From Streptacidiphilus sp. 4-A2 (lineage in GTDB: Bacteria; Actinomycetota; Actinomycetes; Streptomycetales; Streptomycetaceae), in NCBI GenBank assembly GCA_014284505.1, contig JAAFYY010000001.1, forward strand, positions 4,650,001 through 4,714,000: 64,000 bases of DNA. Reading direction: 5' to 3'. The notes beneath the pieces are model-generated. The model saw nothing but the letters and a program-made list of their open reading frames with translations. It had not been told where the DNA came from and ran no database searches. A program made the position numbers and the translations under genes. The first letter of the stretch is position 1, and each line of letters opens with the position of its first letter. This document shows positions 38,296 through 47,708 of the stretch, piece by piece.

Positions 38296-40035
38296 CGGTC
38301 ACCCGCCTCCTTCTCCTCCAGGGCCGCCTTGGCCTCAAGGGCGGCGAGCAGGTGCGCGGGCACCTCGCCGTGGTTCTCCAGGTAGTCCTGCGCCGCGATC
38401 TCCGGGTGGTGCAGGTCGAACGCCGGGGACTCGGAGCGGATACGCGGGAGGGTGAGGAAGTTGTGCCGCGGCGGCGGGCAGGAGGTCGCCCACTCCAGCG
38501 AGCGGCCGTAGCCCCACGGGTCGTCCACCTCGACCTTCTTGCCGTACTTGGCGGTCTTCCAGACGTTGTAGAGGAACGGCAGGATCGACAGGCCCAGCAG
38601 GAAGGAGCCGATGGTGGAGATGGTGTTCAGGGTGGTGAAGCCGTCGGTGGGCAGGTAGGTCGCGTAACGACGCGGCATACCCTCGGCGCCCAGCCAGTGC
38701 TGCACCAGGAAGGTGTGTGGAAGCCGATGAACAGCGTCCAGAAGGTGATCTTGCCAAGGCGCTCGTCGAGCATCTTGCCGGTCATCTTCGGCCACCAGAA
38801 GTGGAAGCCGGCGAACATCGCGAACACGACGGTGCGAACACCACGTAGTGGAAGTGCGCCACCACGAAGTAGGAGTCCGAGACGTGGAAGTCGATCGGCG
38901 GGGAGGCCAGCAGAACACCGGTCAGACCACCGAAGACGAAGGTCACCAGGAAGCCGACGGTCCACAGCATCGGGGTCTCGAAGCTCAGCGAGCCCCGCCA
39001 CATGGTGCCGATCCAGTTGAAGAACTTGACGCCGGTCGGAACGGCGATCAGGAACGTCATGAAGGAGAAGAACGGCAGCAGGACCGCACCGGTGACGTAC
39101 ATGTGGTGGCCACACGGTCACGACAGACCGGCGATGGCGATGGTCGCCGCGATCAGGCTCTGGTAACCGAACATCGGCTTGCGCGAGAAGACCGGCACGA
39201 CTTCGGAGATGATGCGAAGAACGGCAGGGCGATGATGTACACCTCTGGTGTCCGAAGAACCAAGAGGTGTTGCAGAGGATGGCGCCACCGTCGCCGGGTC
39301 GAAGACGTGCGCCCCGATTTTCTGTCCGCTTCCAGTGCCGCAGCGCGCGCGCGCACCGGAAGGCGAGAGCACCAGAACGGCGGTAGCAGCACGTTCCAGA
39401 CGAAGATCGGCATCCGGAACATGGTCATGCCGGGGGCACGCATGCACAGGATGGTGGTGATGAAGTTCACCGAGCCGAGGATCGTACCGAAGCCGGACAG
39501 CGCCAGACCCATGATCCACATGTCGGCGCCGACACCCGGCGAGCGGACCGCGTCCGACAGCGGGGAGTAGGCGAACCAGCCGAAGTCGGCCGCACCCTGC
39601 GGGTGAGGAAGCCGCCCACCGCGATCAGCGAGCCGAAGAGGTACAGCCAGTACGCGAACATGTTCAGCCGGGGGAACGCCACGTTCGGGCGCGCCGATCT
39701 GGAGCGGCATGATCCAGTTCGTGAAGCCGGCGAACAGCGGGGTGGCGAACATCAGCAGCATGATCGTGCCATGCATGGTGAACGCCTGGTTGAACTGCTC
39801 GTTCGTCAGCACCTGGCCGTTCGGCTGCGCCAGCTGGGCACGCATGGTGAGCGCCAGCACACCACCGACCAGGAAGAACGCGAACGACGTCACCAGATAG
39901 AGGGTGCCGATCGTCTTGTGGTCAGTGGTGGTCATCCACTTGATGATCTGGGTGCCGGACCTGGCTCGAGCGCAGGCTTCCGGCCCACCGCGCGGTGCCA
40001 CCGCTGAGGCCCTGGGGTTCGTTGAGGATCGTCAT
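38292..40035 (-). CDS. ctaD: Cytochrome c oxidase subunit I (aa3)
   Basis: About 580 residues. TTTDHKTIGTLYLVTSFAFF at the N-terminus, heme a ligand in FTMHGTIMLLMFATPLFAGF, the CuB/heme region RTPEVYIIALPFF-type block (family HPEVYI), HMYVTGAVLLPFFSFMTFL and VAHFHYVVFA with the heme a3/a histidines, and WATSCPPPRHNF near the end. At least nine frame breaks (about 39975, 39690, 39600, 39355, 39255, 39215, 39110, 38840, 38720). Start ATG at 40035 overlaps the ctaC stop. Catalytic core of the oxidase, reducing O2 and pumping protons. Confidence 0.95.
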
Positions 40036-40898
40036 TTCGCGTTGTTCACTCCCGTGGTCGTGATGCCGAGGGCACCGCGCCGCTCTGGCCCAACGCACGC
40101 AGGGCTGCGATGTGGGCTTCGTACTGCGCCGGGGTGACAACCTTGACGTTGAAGAGCATCTGCGAGTGGTCGACACCGCAGAGCTCCGTGCACTTCCCGG
40201 CGAAGGTGCCCAGCTGGGTGGGCGTGACCTGGAACTTGTTCACCACGCCGGGGATGACGTCCATCTTCATGAGGAAGTCGACCGGCCAGAAGCCGTGGAT
40301 CACGTCGCGGGAGGTCAGCTCGAACTCGACCGACTGGCCCTGCGGCAGCCACAGGGTCGGAATCTGGCCCGGGGTGCCGATGTCATAGGCGCCGGACCGT
40401 TGTCGTGGCAGTGCTCGACTGCTCCTGCGGGTTGACCGTGTGCTCGTAGTTGAACGCCCAGCTCCACTGGAAACCAAACGTTGATCACGTGCTGCGGCTT
40501 GTCGATCTTGAGCAGGGCCGACTCGTCGCGCGCGGTGTAGAAGAAGAACACGACACCATCATCAGCGGGACGATGGTGAACAGCGCCTCAAGCGGCATGT
40601 TGTAGCGGAACTGCGGCGGTACCTCGACCTTGGTGCGGCTGCGCCGGTGGAAGATGACGCTCCACAGGATCAGACCCCAGACAAGGGCACCGACGGCCAG
40701 CGCCGCGATCCACGAGCTCTGCCAGAGGAAGAGGACGGTCTTGCCCTGCTCATCACGCGGAGTGGGCAGGCCGAGCCGGGGCAGTTGCGAGGACGAGCAG
40801 CCGGTGGCGGTGGCAAGGACGAGGCCCAGCGTCAGCGCTGAAAGCAGCTTCCGCCGCATCGAGCGCCGCGGCGAGCGGTCGGAGCCGTTGGGACTCAC
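40032..40898 (-). CDS. ctaC: Cytochrome c oxidase subunit II
   Basis: About 288 residues. Lipoprotein-type signal SALTLGLVLATATGCSSS, two membrane helices (WIAALAVGALVWGLILWSVI; LEALFTIVPLMMV), and the CuA domain with FAGKCTELCGVDHSQMLF (Cys-x3-Cys-x3-His-x2-Met). Frame breaks near 40550, 40477, 40395 and 40075. I end it at 40032 because the frame ending GITTTGVNNAK gives an ATGA overlap with ctaD; another frame would end at 40046. Accepts electrons from the bcc complex. Confidence 0.95.
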
Positions 40899-41234
40899 GT
40901 AGCGCCTTCCCGAAGTCTCGCCCGCTCACGCGCCAGCGGGACTGTGGGGCCCGATGGCCCGGTCTGCGGGCAGGGTTTGGATGTTTATGCGGGCCAAACC
41001 CTACTCCAGGCGTATCGGAGCTTCGCGGGCAGGTCCGGCTAACGCGCCGAAGTCGCCCCCGGATGGCCCCCGGATGGGTGGACGCCCTGGTCAGATGGGT
41101 GCTGAGCGGTCGCCACCGGGCGGACGGGGGAGCCCCCTGAACGGTTCGGCTGACACACCATAAGTCACCCAAACGATCACCCGGAGGGCTGCCCCCTGAC
41201 GTGTCGCCAGGCCCCCGGTCGGTAACGTGGGCAG
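40899..41234. promoter_or_regulatory. Divergent promoter region of ctaC and the cysteine desulfurase fusion, with inverted repeat
   Basis: About 336 bases without a gene. It contains a perfect 8-bp inverted repeat, GGGTTTGG (40973-40980) and CCAAACCC (40994-41001), with a 13-base AT-rich centre, 75 bases upstream of the ctaC start. The spacing of one helical turn between half-sites would suit a dimeric regulator. Confidence 0.5.
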
Positions 41235-42700
41235 GTGCCGTACTTCGACGCCGCCTCCACCGCCCCGCTGCATCCGCTCGCCCGCCAGGCGCTGCTGTCC
41301 GCGCTCGACGAGGGCTGGGCCGACCCGGCCCGGCTGTACCGGGACGCCCGCGCGGATGCTGCTGGACGCCGCCCGGGAGACGGTGGCGGCCGAGCTCGGC
41401 GCCCGCCCGGACGAGGTGGTCTTCACCACTTCCGGCACCCAGGCCAACCAACTGGGAGTACTCGGCGCGCTTTTCGGGAATCACCGGAAAGGGCGTCGGT
41501 TCGTACACTCCGCCGTAGAACATTCGTCCGTACTCCATGCGGCGGAGCAGCACGAGGCGGCCGGCGGCAGCGTCGGCACCGTCCCGGTGGACCGGCTGGG
41601 CCGGGTCGATCCGCGGCGGTTCGCCGAGGAGCTGCTGCCCGGCACCGCGCTGGCCTGCCTCCAGTCCGCCAACCACGAGGTGGGCACGGTGCAGCCGGTG
41701 GCCGAGGTGGCCGAGCTCTGCGCGGCCGCGGGGGTACCGCTGCTGGTGGACGCCGCGCAGTCGGCCGGGCGCACGGACATCCCGCGGGGCTGGTCGCTGC
41801 TGACCGCTTCCGCGCACAAGTGGGGCGGCCCGGCCGGGGTGGGCGTGCTGGCGGTGCGCAAGGGCGTCCGCTACCGCTCGCCGCTGCCCGCCGACGACCG
41901 GGAGTCCGGGCGGGTCCCGGGCTTCGTCAATGTCCCCGGAGCGATCGCGGCCGCGGTGGCGCTGCGGGCGGCCCGACAGGAGGCCGAGCGGCTCAACCCG
42001 GCCCAGCACGCCCGGATCGCCCGGCTGCGGGCCGAACTCCCGGCGCTGGTGCCCGACCTCACCGTGCTGGGCGACCCGGAGCGGCGGCTGCCGCACCTGC
42101 TGACCTTCTCCTGCCTGTATGTGGACGGCGAGACCCTGCTGGGCCGGCTGGACCGGGCGGGCTTCGCGGTCTCCTCCGGCTCCTCCTGCACCTCCAGCAC
42201 GCTGACACCGAGCCATGTGCTGGCGGCGATGGGGGCTGACCGAGGGCAATGTCCGGGTGTCGCTGCCTCCGGACTGCACGGACGCGGACATCGAGCTGTT
42301 CCTGGAGGTGCTGCCGGAGGCGGTGGCACAGGTGCGGGCCGAGCTGGACCCGGTGCGCGGCGGCGACACCGCCACTCCGCAGGCGGGCGGGGCGGCGGCG
42401 GGCGGGGCGGCGGGCGGTCCTGATGCGGGCGGTCCTGATGCGGGCGGGGCTCCGGTGCCGGAGGCGCTGGTGCTGGACGCGCTGGGGCGGCGCTGCCCGA
42501 TCCCGGTGATCGAGCTGGCCAAGCACTTCGCCGAGGCGCCGGTGGGCGGGCTGGTGGCGGTGCTCTCCGACGACGAGGCCGCCCGGCTGGACATCCCCGC
42601 CTGGTGCGAGATGCGCGAGCAGCGCTACGAGGGCGAGCAGCCCTCGGAGCGCTACGGCCCCGGCGGCGGCAGCGCCTACCTGGTCCGCCGGCTCAGCTGA
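41235..42700 (+). CDS. Cysteine desulfurase fused to a TusA sulfurtransferase domain
   Basis: About 488 residues. The N-terminal NifS/IscS-like domain (to about residue 365) shows YFDAASTAPLHP, TTSGTQANQLGVLG, HSAVEHSSVLHA, LQSANHEVGTVQ, VDAAQSAG, the PLP lysine in TASAHKWGGPAGVG and the active-site Cys loop SSGSSCTSSTLTPSHV. A Gly/Ala/Asp linker then leads to a C-terminal TusA/SirA domain with LDALGRRCPIPVIELAKHF, whose Cys accepts persulfide. One chain could thus generate and relay sulfur. Frame breaks near 41352 and 42232. Start GTG at 41235. Confidence 0.9.
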
Positions 42701-42750
42701 GCCGGGCCGGCGGACCGGTCGCCCGGGGCCAGGAGCCCACAGGCCGCAAA

Positions 42751-42814
42751 GCTTCAGGGCTTCAGGGCTTCAGGGCTTCAGGGCTTCAGGGCTTCAGGGC
42801 TTCAGGGCTTCAGG
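42751..42814. repeat. Eight perfect tandem copies of an 8-base unit
   Basis: GCTTCAGG repeated eight times without change, followed by two degenerate copies to 42828. It fills the short gap between two convergent genes and runs into the stop codon of the PfkB kinase. Likely variable in copy number between strains. Confidence 0.95.
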
Positions 42815-42823
42815 GCTCAGGCT

Positions 42824-43798
42824 TCAGGCGAGGTGCCCGGCGATCTCCGCGGTGGCCGCCTCGCCGTAGGCGGCGGTGAAGCGCTCCAGGAAGTGGCCCT
42901 GGCGCAGTTCGTACTCCTGGGTGCCCAGGGTCTCGATGACCAGCGTCGCCAGCATCGAGCCGACCTGCGCCGCCCGCTCCAGCTCCAGGTTCCAGGTGAG
43001 GCCGGCCAGGAAGCCCGCGCGGAAGGCGTCGCCGACGCCGGTCGGGTCCACCTTGGCGTTCTCCGTCGGACAGCCGACGAAGATCGTCTCCTCGCCCTTG
43101 CGGTCGATCCGCGCGCCCTTGGCACCGAGGGTGGTCACCCGGACGCCGACCCGCTCCAGGATCTCCTCGTCGGACCAGCCGGTCTTGGTCTCGATCAGGG
43201 CCCGCTCGTACTCGTTGGAGAAGAGGTAGGCCGCGCCGTCCACCAGCTGGCGGATGGCGTCGCCCTCCAGCCGGGCCAGCTGCTGCGAGGGGTCGGCGGC
43301 GAAGGCGTAGCCACGCTCACGGCACTCCTGGGTGTGCCGGAGCATGGCCTCCGGGTCGTCCGCGCCGATCAGCACCAGGTCCAGACCGCCGACCCGCTGG
43401 GCGGCCGGGAGCAGCTCGATGTTGCGGGCCTCGCTCATCGCCCCGGTGTAGAAGGAGGCGATCTGGTTGTGCTCGGCGTCGGTGGTGCAGACGAAGCGCG
43501 CGGTGTGCTTGGTCTCGGAGATCAGCACGGACTCGGTGTCCACCTGATGCCGCTCCAGCCAGGAGCGGTACTCGGCGAAGTCCGGGCCGGCCGCGCCGAT
43601 CAGCACCGGGCGCAGGCCGAGGACCCCCATGCCGAAGCAGATGTTGGGGCCGACGCCGCCGCGCCGGACGTCGAGGGTGTCGACCAGAAAGGAGAGCGAC
43701 ACGGTGTGCAACTGGTCGGCGACGAACTGCTCGGTGAAACGGCCGGGGAAGGTCATGAGGTGGTCGGTGGCGATCGAACCTGTGACAGCAATACGCAC
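42824..43798 (-). CDS. adoK: PfkB-family carbohydrate/adenosine kinase
   Basis: Intact, 324 residues from GTG at 43798 (VRIAVTGSIATDHLMTFPG). RRGGVGPNICFGMGVLGLRP is the N-terminal ribokinase signature region; DPTGVGDAFRAGFLAGLTW carries the anion hole and catalytic Asp. The mycobacterial gene in the same position near ctaC is the adenosine kinase AdoK, so adenosine is the most likely substrate. Annotation as a general sugar kinase is the alternative. Confidence 0.88.
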   Translation of the reverse strand: MRIAVTGSIATDHLMTFPGRFTEQFVADQLHTVSLSFLVDTLDVRRGGVGPNICFGMGVLGLRPVLIGAAGPDFAEYRSWLERHQVDTESVLISETKHTARFVCTTDAEHNQIASFYTGAMSEARNIELLPAAQRVGGLDLVLIGADDPEAMLRHTQECRERGYAFAADPSQQLARLEGDAIRQLVDGAAYLFSNEYERALIETKTGWSDEEILERVGVRVTTLGAKGARIDRKGEETIFVGCPTENAKVDPTGVGDAFRAGFLAGLTWNLELERAAQVGSMLATLVIETLGTQEYELRQGHFLERFTAAYGEAATAEIAGHLA

Positions 43799-43869
43799 GA
43801 AAGTGCTCCCAGACGAAGGGCAGACAGCGGACCGATCAACGGTACCCGCTGGCCCGGTCCGGCTAGCCC

Positions 43870-43909
43870 GTACTCCCAAATGACTACTCCTACTCCTAAA
43901 TGATTACTT
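43870..43909. repeat. 20-base imperfect direct repeat in the kinase upstream region
   Basis: TACTCCCAAATGACTACTCC (43870-43889) is followed at once by TACTCCTAAATGATTACTTT (43890-43909), 16 of 20 identical. AT-rich, in the gap between the divergent kinase and the next + strand frame. Looks like a double binding site for a regulator. Confidence 0.6.
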
Positions 43910-43996
43910 TCAGGTAGGACTGGAACAGTTCGGGATGCGGACCTAGGGTCAAAAGCAGGGTGCACCACCCCGCCACCCCAGCATCGGAGCACACGC

Positions 43997-44270
43997 ATGA
44001 TGCCCACGAACAATCCGCGCACACCCGATCCCGGTTGCGCGCGGAGGCCGGGCCCGACACGCTCGCCGCGCTGGTCGCGGACGGCAGACGGATGGGCCGC
44101 TTCTGGCCGAGCCCGGACGCCACCGCCACCGGCGCGGCCGAGCCGTTCACCGAGGCCCACGCGCTGGCCGCCGCCGGGAGCGCACCCCCGGCGCCGCGGC
44201 CCGGGCGCGGGTTCCGGCTGCCCGCCCGCTCGGCCGCACTGCTGGGCCGTGGCTGGACCGCGAGGACTGA
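43997..44270 (+). CDS. Possible small hypothetical protein
   Basis: Candidate gene of about 91 residues: starts MMPTNNPRTPDPG, and after a frame break near 44035 reads RLRAEAGPDTLAALVADGRR, MGRFWPSPDATATGAAEPFT and FRLPARSAALLGRG. A second slip near 44250 would end it at a TGA at 44268. Codon use fits coding sequence, but I do not recognise a family, and the two assumed slips make it uncertain. Confidence 0.4.
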
Positions 44271-44382
44271 GCGCCCCTCGCACACCCCGTGCACAACCCG
44301 CGCGCCCGGCGCAGTGGAACCGAATCCGCACCCTCCACGTCCCACCGTCGTTCACCCAGGGACAGCACCAGGAGGCGGAACC

Positions 44383-44953
44383 GTGGAGATCCACTCGTCG
44401 AAGCAGCGCGGCAGCACCACCCGGCGACTCGGGACGCTGGCCGCGATAGTGGCCGTGACCGTGGCCGGGGCGGCGGGTGCGCCTCGACCACGGCGACGGC
44501 CAAGCCGTCCTCCAGCGTGAGCGCGAGCGCCGGCTCGCCCTCGGGCAGCCCCAGCATCCAGCCCGGCGGGCCGATCACGCCGGTCCCCTCGGGCTCGGCC
44601 TCGACGCCCTCGGCGCGGCCTCGGGCGCTTCCGCCGCCAAGGGCATCGGCTACACCGTCAACGGGGACAAGCTCAGCGTGTACTTCTACGCGGGCATCTG
44701 CGACAGCTACGGGCTGCACGCCGATGAGTCCACGCCCGGCCGGGTGCAGGTGACCGTCGTGGTCACGGTCACCCCCAAGCCGGGCCGGAGCTGCCCGATG
44801 CTGGTCAGGGAGCAGCAGGCGGACGCGACCCTGACCTCGCCGCTGGACGGCCGCGCGGTCGTCGACACCGGCACCGACAAGCAGCTGCCGCAGCTGAGCA
44901 TGCCGGGCGGGACCAAGTTCTACTCCCCCGGGCCGGTCAAGATCGGCGGCTGA
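44383..44953 (+). CDS. Secreted lipoprotein of unknown function
   Basis: About 190 residues. Start GTG at 44383 follows GGAGG with eight bases between. Signal segment TLAAIVAVTVAGAAG; one missing base near 44476 hides a lipobox AAGC just before ASTTATAKPSSS. A Ser/Pro-rich linker follows, then, after a slip near 44612, a conserved beta-rich domain with IGYTVNGDKLSVYFYAGICD, VTVVVTVTPKPGRSCPM and LPQLSMPGGTKFYSPG. The paired Cys may form a disulfide. No enzyme motif recognised. Confidence 0.75.
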
Positions 44954-44998
44954 GCCGCAGCGCTCCGCAGGACGGACGACTCCGCAGGACAGACAACA

Positions 44999-45045
44999 GT
45001 GCCCCTGCCCCGGCCCGCGATCTCTCGCGGCCGGGGCAGGGGCAC
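44999..45045. terminator. Bidirectional terminator between the lipoprotein gene and erpA
   Basis: A 17-bp perfect stem, GTGCCCCTGCCCCGGCC (44999-45015) with its complement at 45029-45045, extended inward by GCGA/TCGC after a bulged C. Located between two convergent genes. Confidence 0.85.
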
Positions 45046-45064
45046 TGCCGGTGGCTGACGGCTG

Positions 45065-45418
45065 TCAGCTGAACGAGTCGCCGCAGGCGCAGGAGCCCGT
45101 GGCGTTCGGGTTGTCGATCGTGAAGCCCTGCTTCTCGATGGTGTCGACGAAGTCGATGGTCGCCCCGGTGAGGTAGGGAGCGCTCATCCGGTCGGTGACG
45201 ACGCTCACGCCGCCGAAGTCCTTGACCACGTCGCCGTCGAGCGAACGCTCGTCGAAGAACAGCTGGTAGCGCAGGCCGGAGCAGCCACCGGGCTGCACGG
45301 CGACGCGCAGCGCCAGGTCGTCCCGGCCCTCCTGCTCCAGCAGGCTGCGCACCTTGTCCGCGGCGGCACCGCTGAGGAGGATCCCGCTCTCGACGTTGGT
45401 CTCGTCCTGGACGGTCAT
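45065..45418 (-). CDS. erpA: Iron-sulfur cluster insertion protein (ErpA/HesB/IscA type)
   Basis: Intact, 117 residues from ATG at 45418 (MTVQDETNVESGILLSGAAA). The three conserved cysteines are present: VQPGGCSGLRYQLFFDE and the C-terminal TGSCACGDSFS. A-type carrier that delivers Fe-S clusters to apoproteins. Several Fe-S enzymes are encoded nearby (Rieske protein, NadA), as is the desulfurase fusion that could supply sulfur. Divergent from the GNAT gene. Confidence 0.94.
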   Translation of the reverse strand: MTVQDETNVESGILLSGAAADKVRSLLEQEGRDDLALRVAVQPGGCSGLRYQLFFDERSLDGDVVKDFGGVSVVTDRMSAPYLTGATIDFVDTIEKQGFTIDNPNATGSCACGDSFS

Positions 45419-45605
45419 CTGTGTACTCCCGGGTTGTGACGACTTACTGCTACCAGCGGCAAACCGGCGGCGCCCCGAAGTATTCGGGGAATGTCCTATC
45501 TCCCCCATGCTCGCACACGCCACTGCCCTGGGCCACGGGCCCGGAAGGCCACCCGTCCGGTGATTCCCCGGTCAGCGGCGGTCCGGACGCGACAGACTTT
45601 GCTCC

Positions 45606-46478
45606 ATGCTGCTGCGACGGTCCGTGACTCGGCATCCGACGCCCGCATCGTGCGGGAGATCACTCTCGCCTCCTTCGAGGCCCTGGAAGAGCAGTTGGGG
45701 AATCCCCCGCAGGTGTGGAGCCCGGCCCGGATCGCCGTCTCCGAGGCCAGGACCAGATATCTGGCCAGGACCGACCCGGGCGGCTGCTGGCTCGCCGAGG
45801 AGAGCGGCGAACCGGCGGGGGTCGCCCTGGCGCTGCGCCGGGAGGGGCTGTGGGGCCTGTCCCTGTACTGCGTGCTGCCCTCGCCCAGGGCAAGGGCCTG
45901 GGCCGGCTGCTGCTGGACCACGCCACCGCCTACGGCCGGGGCTGCCTGCGCGGCATGGCCGTCTCCTCCCCCGACCGCGCGCCGCCCGCCGCTACCACGC
46001 GCCGGGTTCCAGCTGCATCCGACGATGATGTTCGACGGGCAGGTCGACCGGGCCACGCTGCCGACGCCGACGGCATCCCGGTGCACCTCGGCGACGCCTC
46101 GCACCGGCCGCTGCTGGACTCGGTGGACCGGCGGGTGCGCGGCGGCGCGCACGGGCCCGACCACGAGCAGCTGCTGCGTGCCTATGAGGAGCTGCTGGTG
46201 GTGGACACCCTGGCGGGCAGCGGCTACTGCTACCGGGAGCGCGGCCGGATCGTGCTGCTGGGGCGACCTCCCGGCGGCTGGCGGCGCGGCTGCTGACCGA
46301 GGCGCTGCTGCGGATCCCGGTCGGCGAGCAGGCGCAGGTGGGCAATGTCACGGCGGAGCAGGACTGGGCGGTGGACGTCTGCCTGTCGGCCGGGCTCTCC
46401 GTCTCGACCCGCGGCTATCTGGCCCTGCGCGGGATGCGCCCGCCCGCCCCCTATCTGCCCTCCGGCCCCTATCTGTAG
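45606..46478 (+). CDS. GNAT family N-acetyltransferase
   Basis: About 291 residues, joined over five slips (about 45617, 45888, 45985, 46065, 46265). Conserved segments: DARIVREITLASFEALEEQL, CWLAEESGEPAGVALALR, the acetyl-CoA loop AQGKGLGRLLLDHATAYGRG and RYHAPGFQLHPTMMFDG, plus a C-terminal half with VGNVTAEQDWAVDVCLSAGL. The length suggests a tandem, GNAT-like C-terminal domain. Acetyl acceptor unknown. Start ATG at 45606. Confidence 0.78.
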
Positions 46479-46657
46479 CTGCCCGCCGCGGTAGCCGCCC
46501 GCATCCGCAGCCGCCCGCAACCATGGCCGTCCGCCGCTCGTTACACGTGCCACCAGGCATTCACCGGCCGCACATCGGACGCACATCCGGCGTACCCTGC
46601 CGGGATCACCCGCTGCGCTTGGCTCTGCGGACAGACAACGAGAAAGGCTGTCCCTCC

Positions 46658-47508
46658 ATGCAACGACGTTCCTTCGCCGCGGCGGCGCTGGGTGCCGCGG
46701 CGGCCCCGCTGCTGCTGGCCGCCGCCCCCGCACAGGCGCAGACCCCGGGCCCGGCGACCGGCACCGGATCCGCCGCCGGGACGACCCCGCACCGGTCGCC
46801 GGCCCGGTCGCGGAGACGCGCGAGTACCGGCGGCTCCAGCGGGAGATGGACAGCGTGCTCGGCCGGGAGCTGGACGACCCGGCCACGGCCCGCGCCCTGG
46901 TGCCCTGGATCGCCGACATCGGCCTCGACTGGCACCCGCCGACCGCCCCGCCGCGCGAGCTGGACTTCATCGTCGCCTACAGCTTCGGCAACCGGCCGCC
47001 GGCCGGGGGCGGGGACCCGACCAAGGTGCTCTACGAGCCCGGCCCGGTGAACGAGGCGCTGGCCGACACCGTGGCCGAGGTCCGCAGGAAGCGCGATGTC
47101 CCGGTCTACGCACAGTGGGAGATCGCGACCTTCCTCAAGTCCAAGTACCGGATGTCACAGGTGACCGCGATCGAACCGCAGATCGCCGCGGACGGCACCA
47201 TCACCTATCTGAGCACCGCGGGCGTGGCCCAGCAGGTGCTGGCCTACCGCAAGCAGGAGCCCGGCGGGATCGGCACCGCCGGGGTGGTCGGCTTCCGCGA
47301 CCATGTGAAGCGCTGCGTGGAGACCACCCGCCTGCTCGGCATGGCCGCCGCCTACGCCCCGCAGGGCATCGACATGCCGGGCACCTACGACCCTCACTCC
47401 GGCCAGGCCTGGACCCGTCGCCGCGACCTCTACCTCCCCTACGACATGCTCGCCCAGTGGGAGATGCACTACGAGGAGCTCCTCACCCAGTACTACCCCA
47501 ACGGCTGA
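46658..47508 (+). CDS. Secreted protein with Tat-type signal, family not recognised
   Basis: About 283 residues. MQRRSFAAAALGAAAAPLLL has twin arginines before a hydrophobic core and an AQAQ cleavage region, so Tat export is likely. After a slip near 46795 the mature part reads REMDSVLGRELDDPATARAL, DFIVAYSFGNRPPAGGGDP, VPVYAQWEIATFLKSKY and MAAAYAPQGIDMPGTYDP, ending ELLTQYYPNG. It resembles uncharacterised Streptomyces Tat-signal proteins; I cannot assign an activity. Confidence 0.75.
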
Positions 47509-47527
47509 GCCCGCCCGGACTGGTGCG

Positions 47528-47692
47528 TCAGCCGATCCGACCGAGGTGGATCACGACGATGACGACCGCGGTCCCGGTGATCTCGTACATGACGCGGTAG
47601 CGCCCGACATGCATCCGACGCAGGTCGGGCGAGCCGTACTCGAACGTTCCCGCCGGGCGCGGGGATTCGGCGAGCAGGTCGACGGCAGCCAT
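47528..47692 (-). pseudogene. RelE/ParE toxin remnant (C-terminal part)
   Basis: A 54-residue frame on the minus strand: MAAVDLLAESPRPAGTFEYG, SPDLRRMHVGRYRVMYEITG, TAVVIVVIHLGRIG. The LRRMHVGRYRVMYEI block and the final strand with HLGR match the C-terminal two-thirds of RelE/ParE toxins. The N-terminal helix region is missing, and the frame opens only within the end of the decarboxylase gene just upstream. No antitoxin gene is adjacent. Probably a truncated, inactive toxin. Confidence 0.6.
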
Positions 47693-47708
47693 GACCTGCC
47701 GCAGGCCG

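Noticed and set aside
38292..40035. ctaD as a decayed pseudogene
   Set aside because: It is the only subunit I gene here and is needed by the intact ctaE; conserved residues are kept on both sides of every slip. Sequence error is the simpler reading.
42751..42828. Tandem repeat as a CRISPR array
   Set aside because: Units are 8 bases with no spacers and no cas genes nearby.
43896..44345. 149-codon minus-strand frame upstream of the adenosine kinase
   Set aside because: Composition Arg/Ser/Gly-rich with no conserved segment; the + strand has the better coding pattern and the AT-rich direct repeats fall inside this frame.
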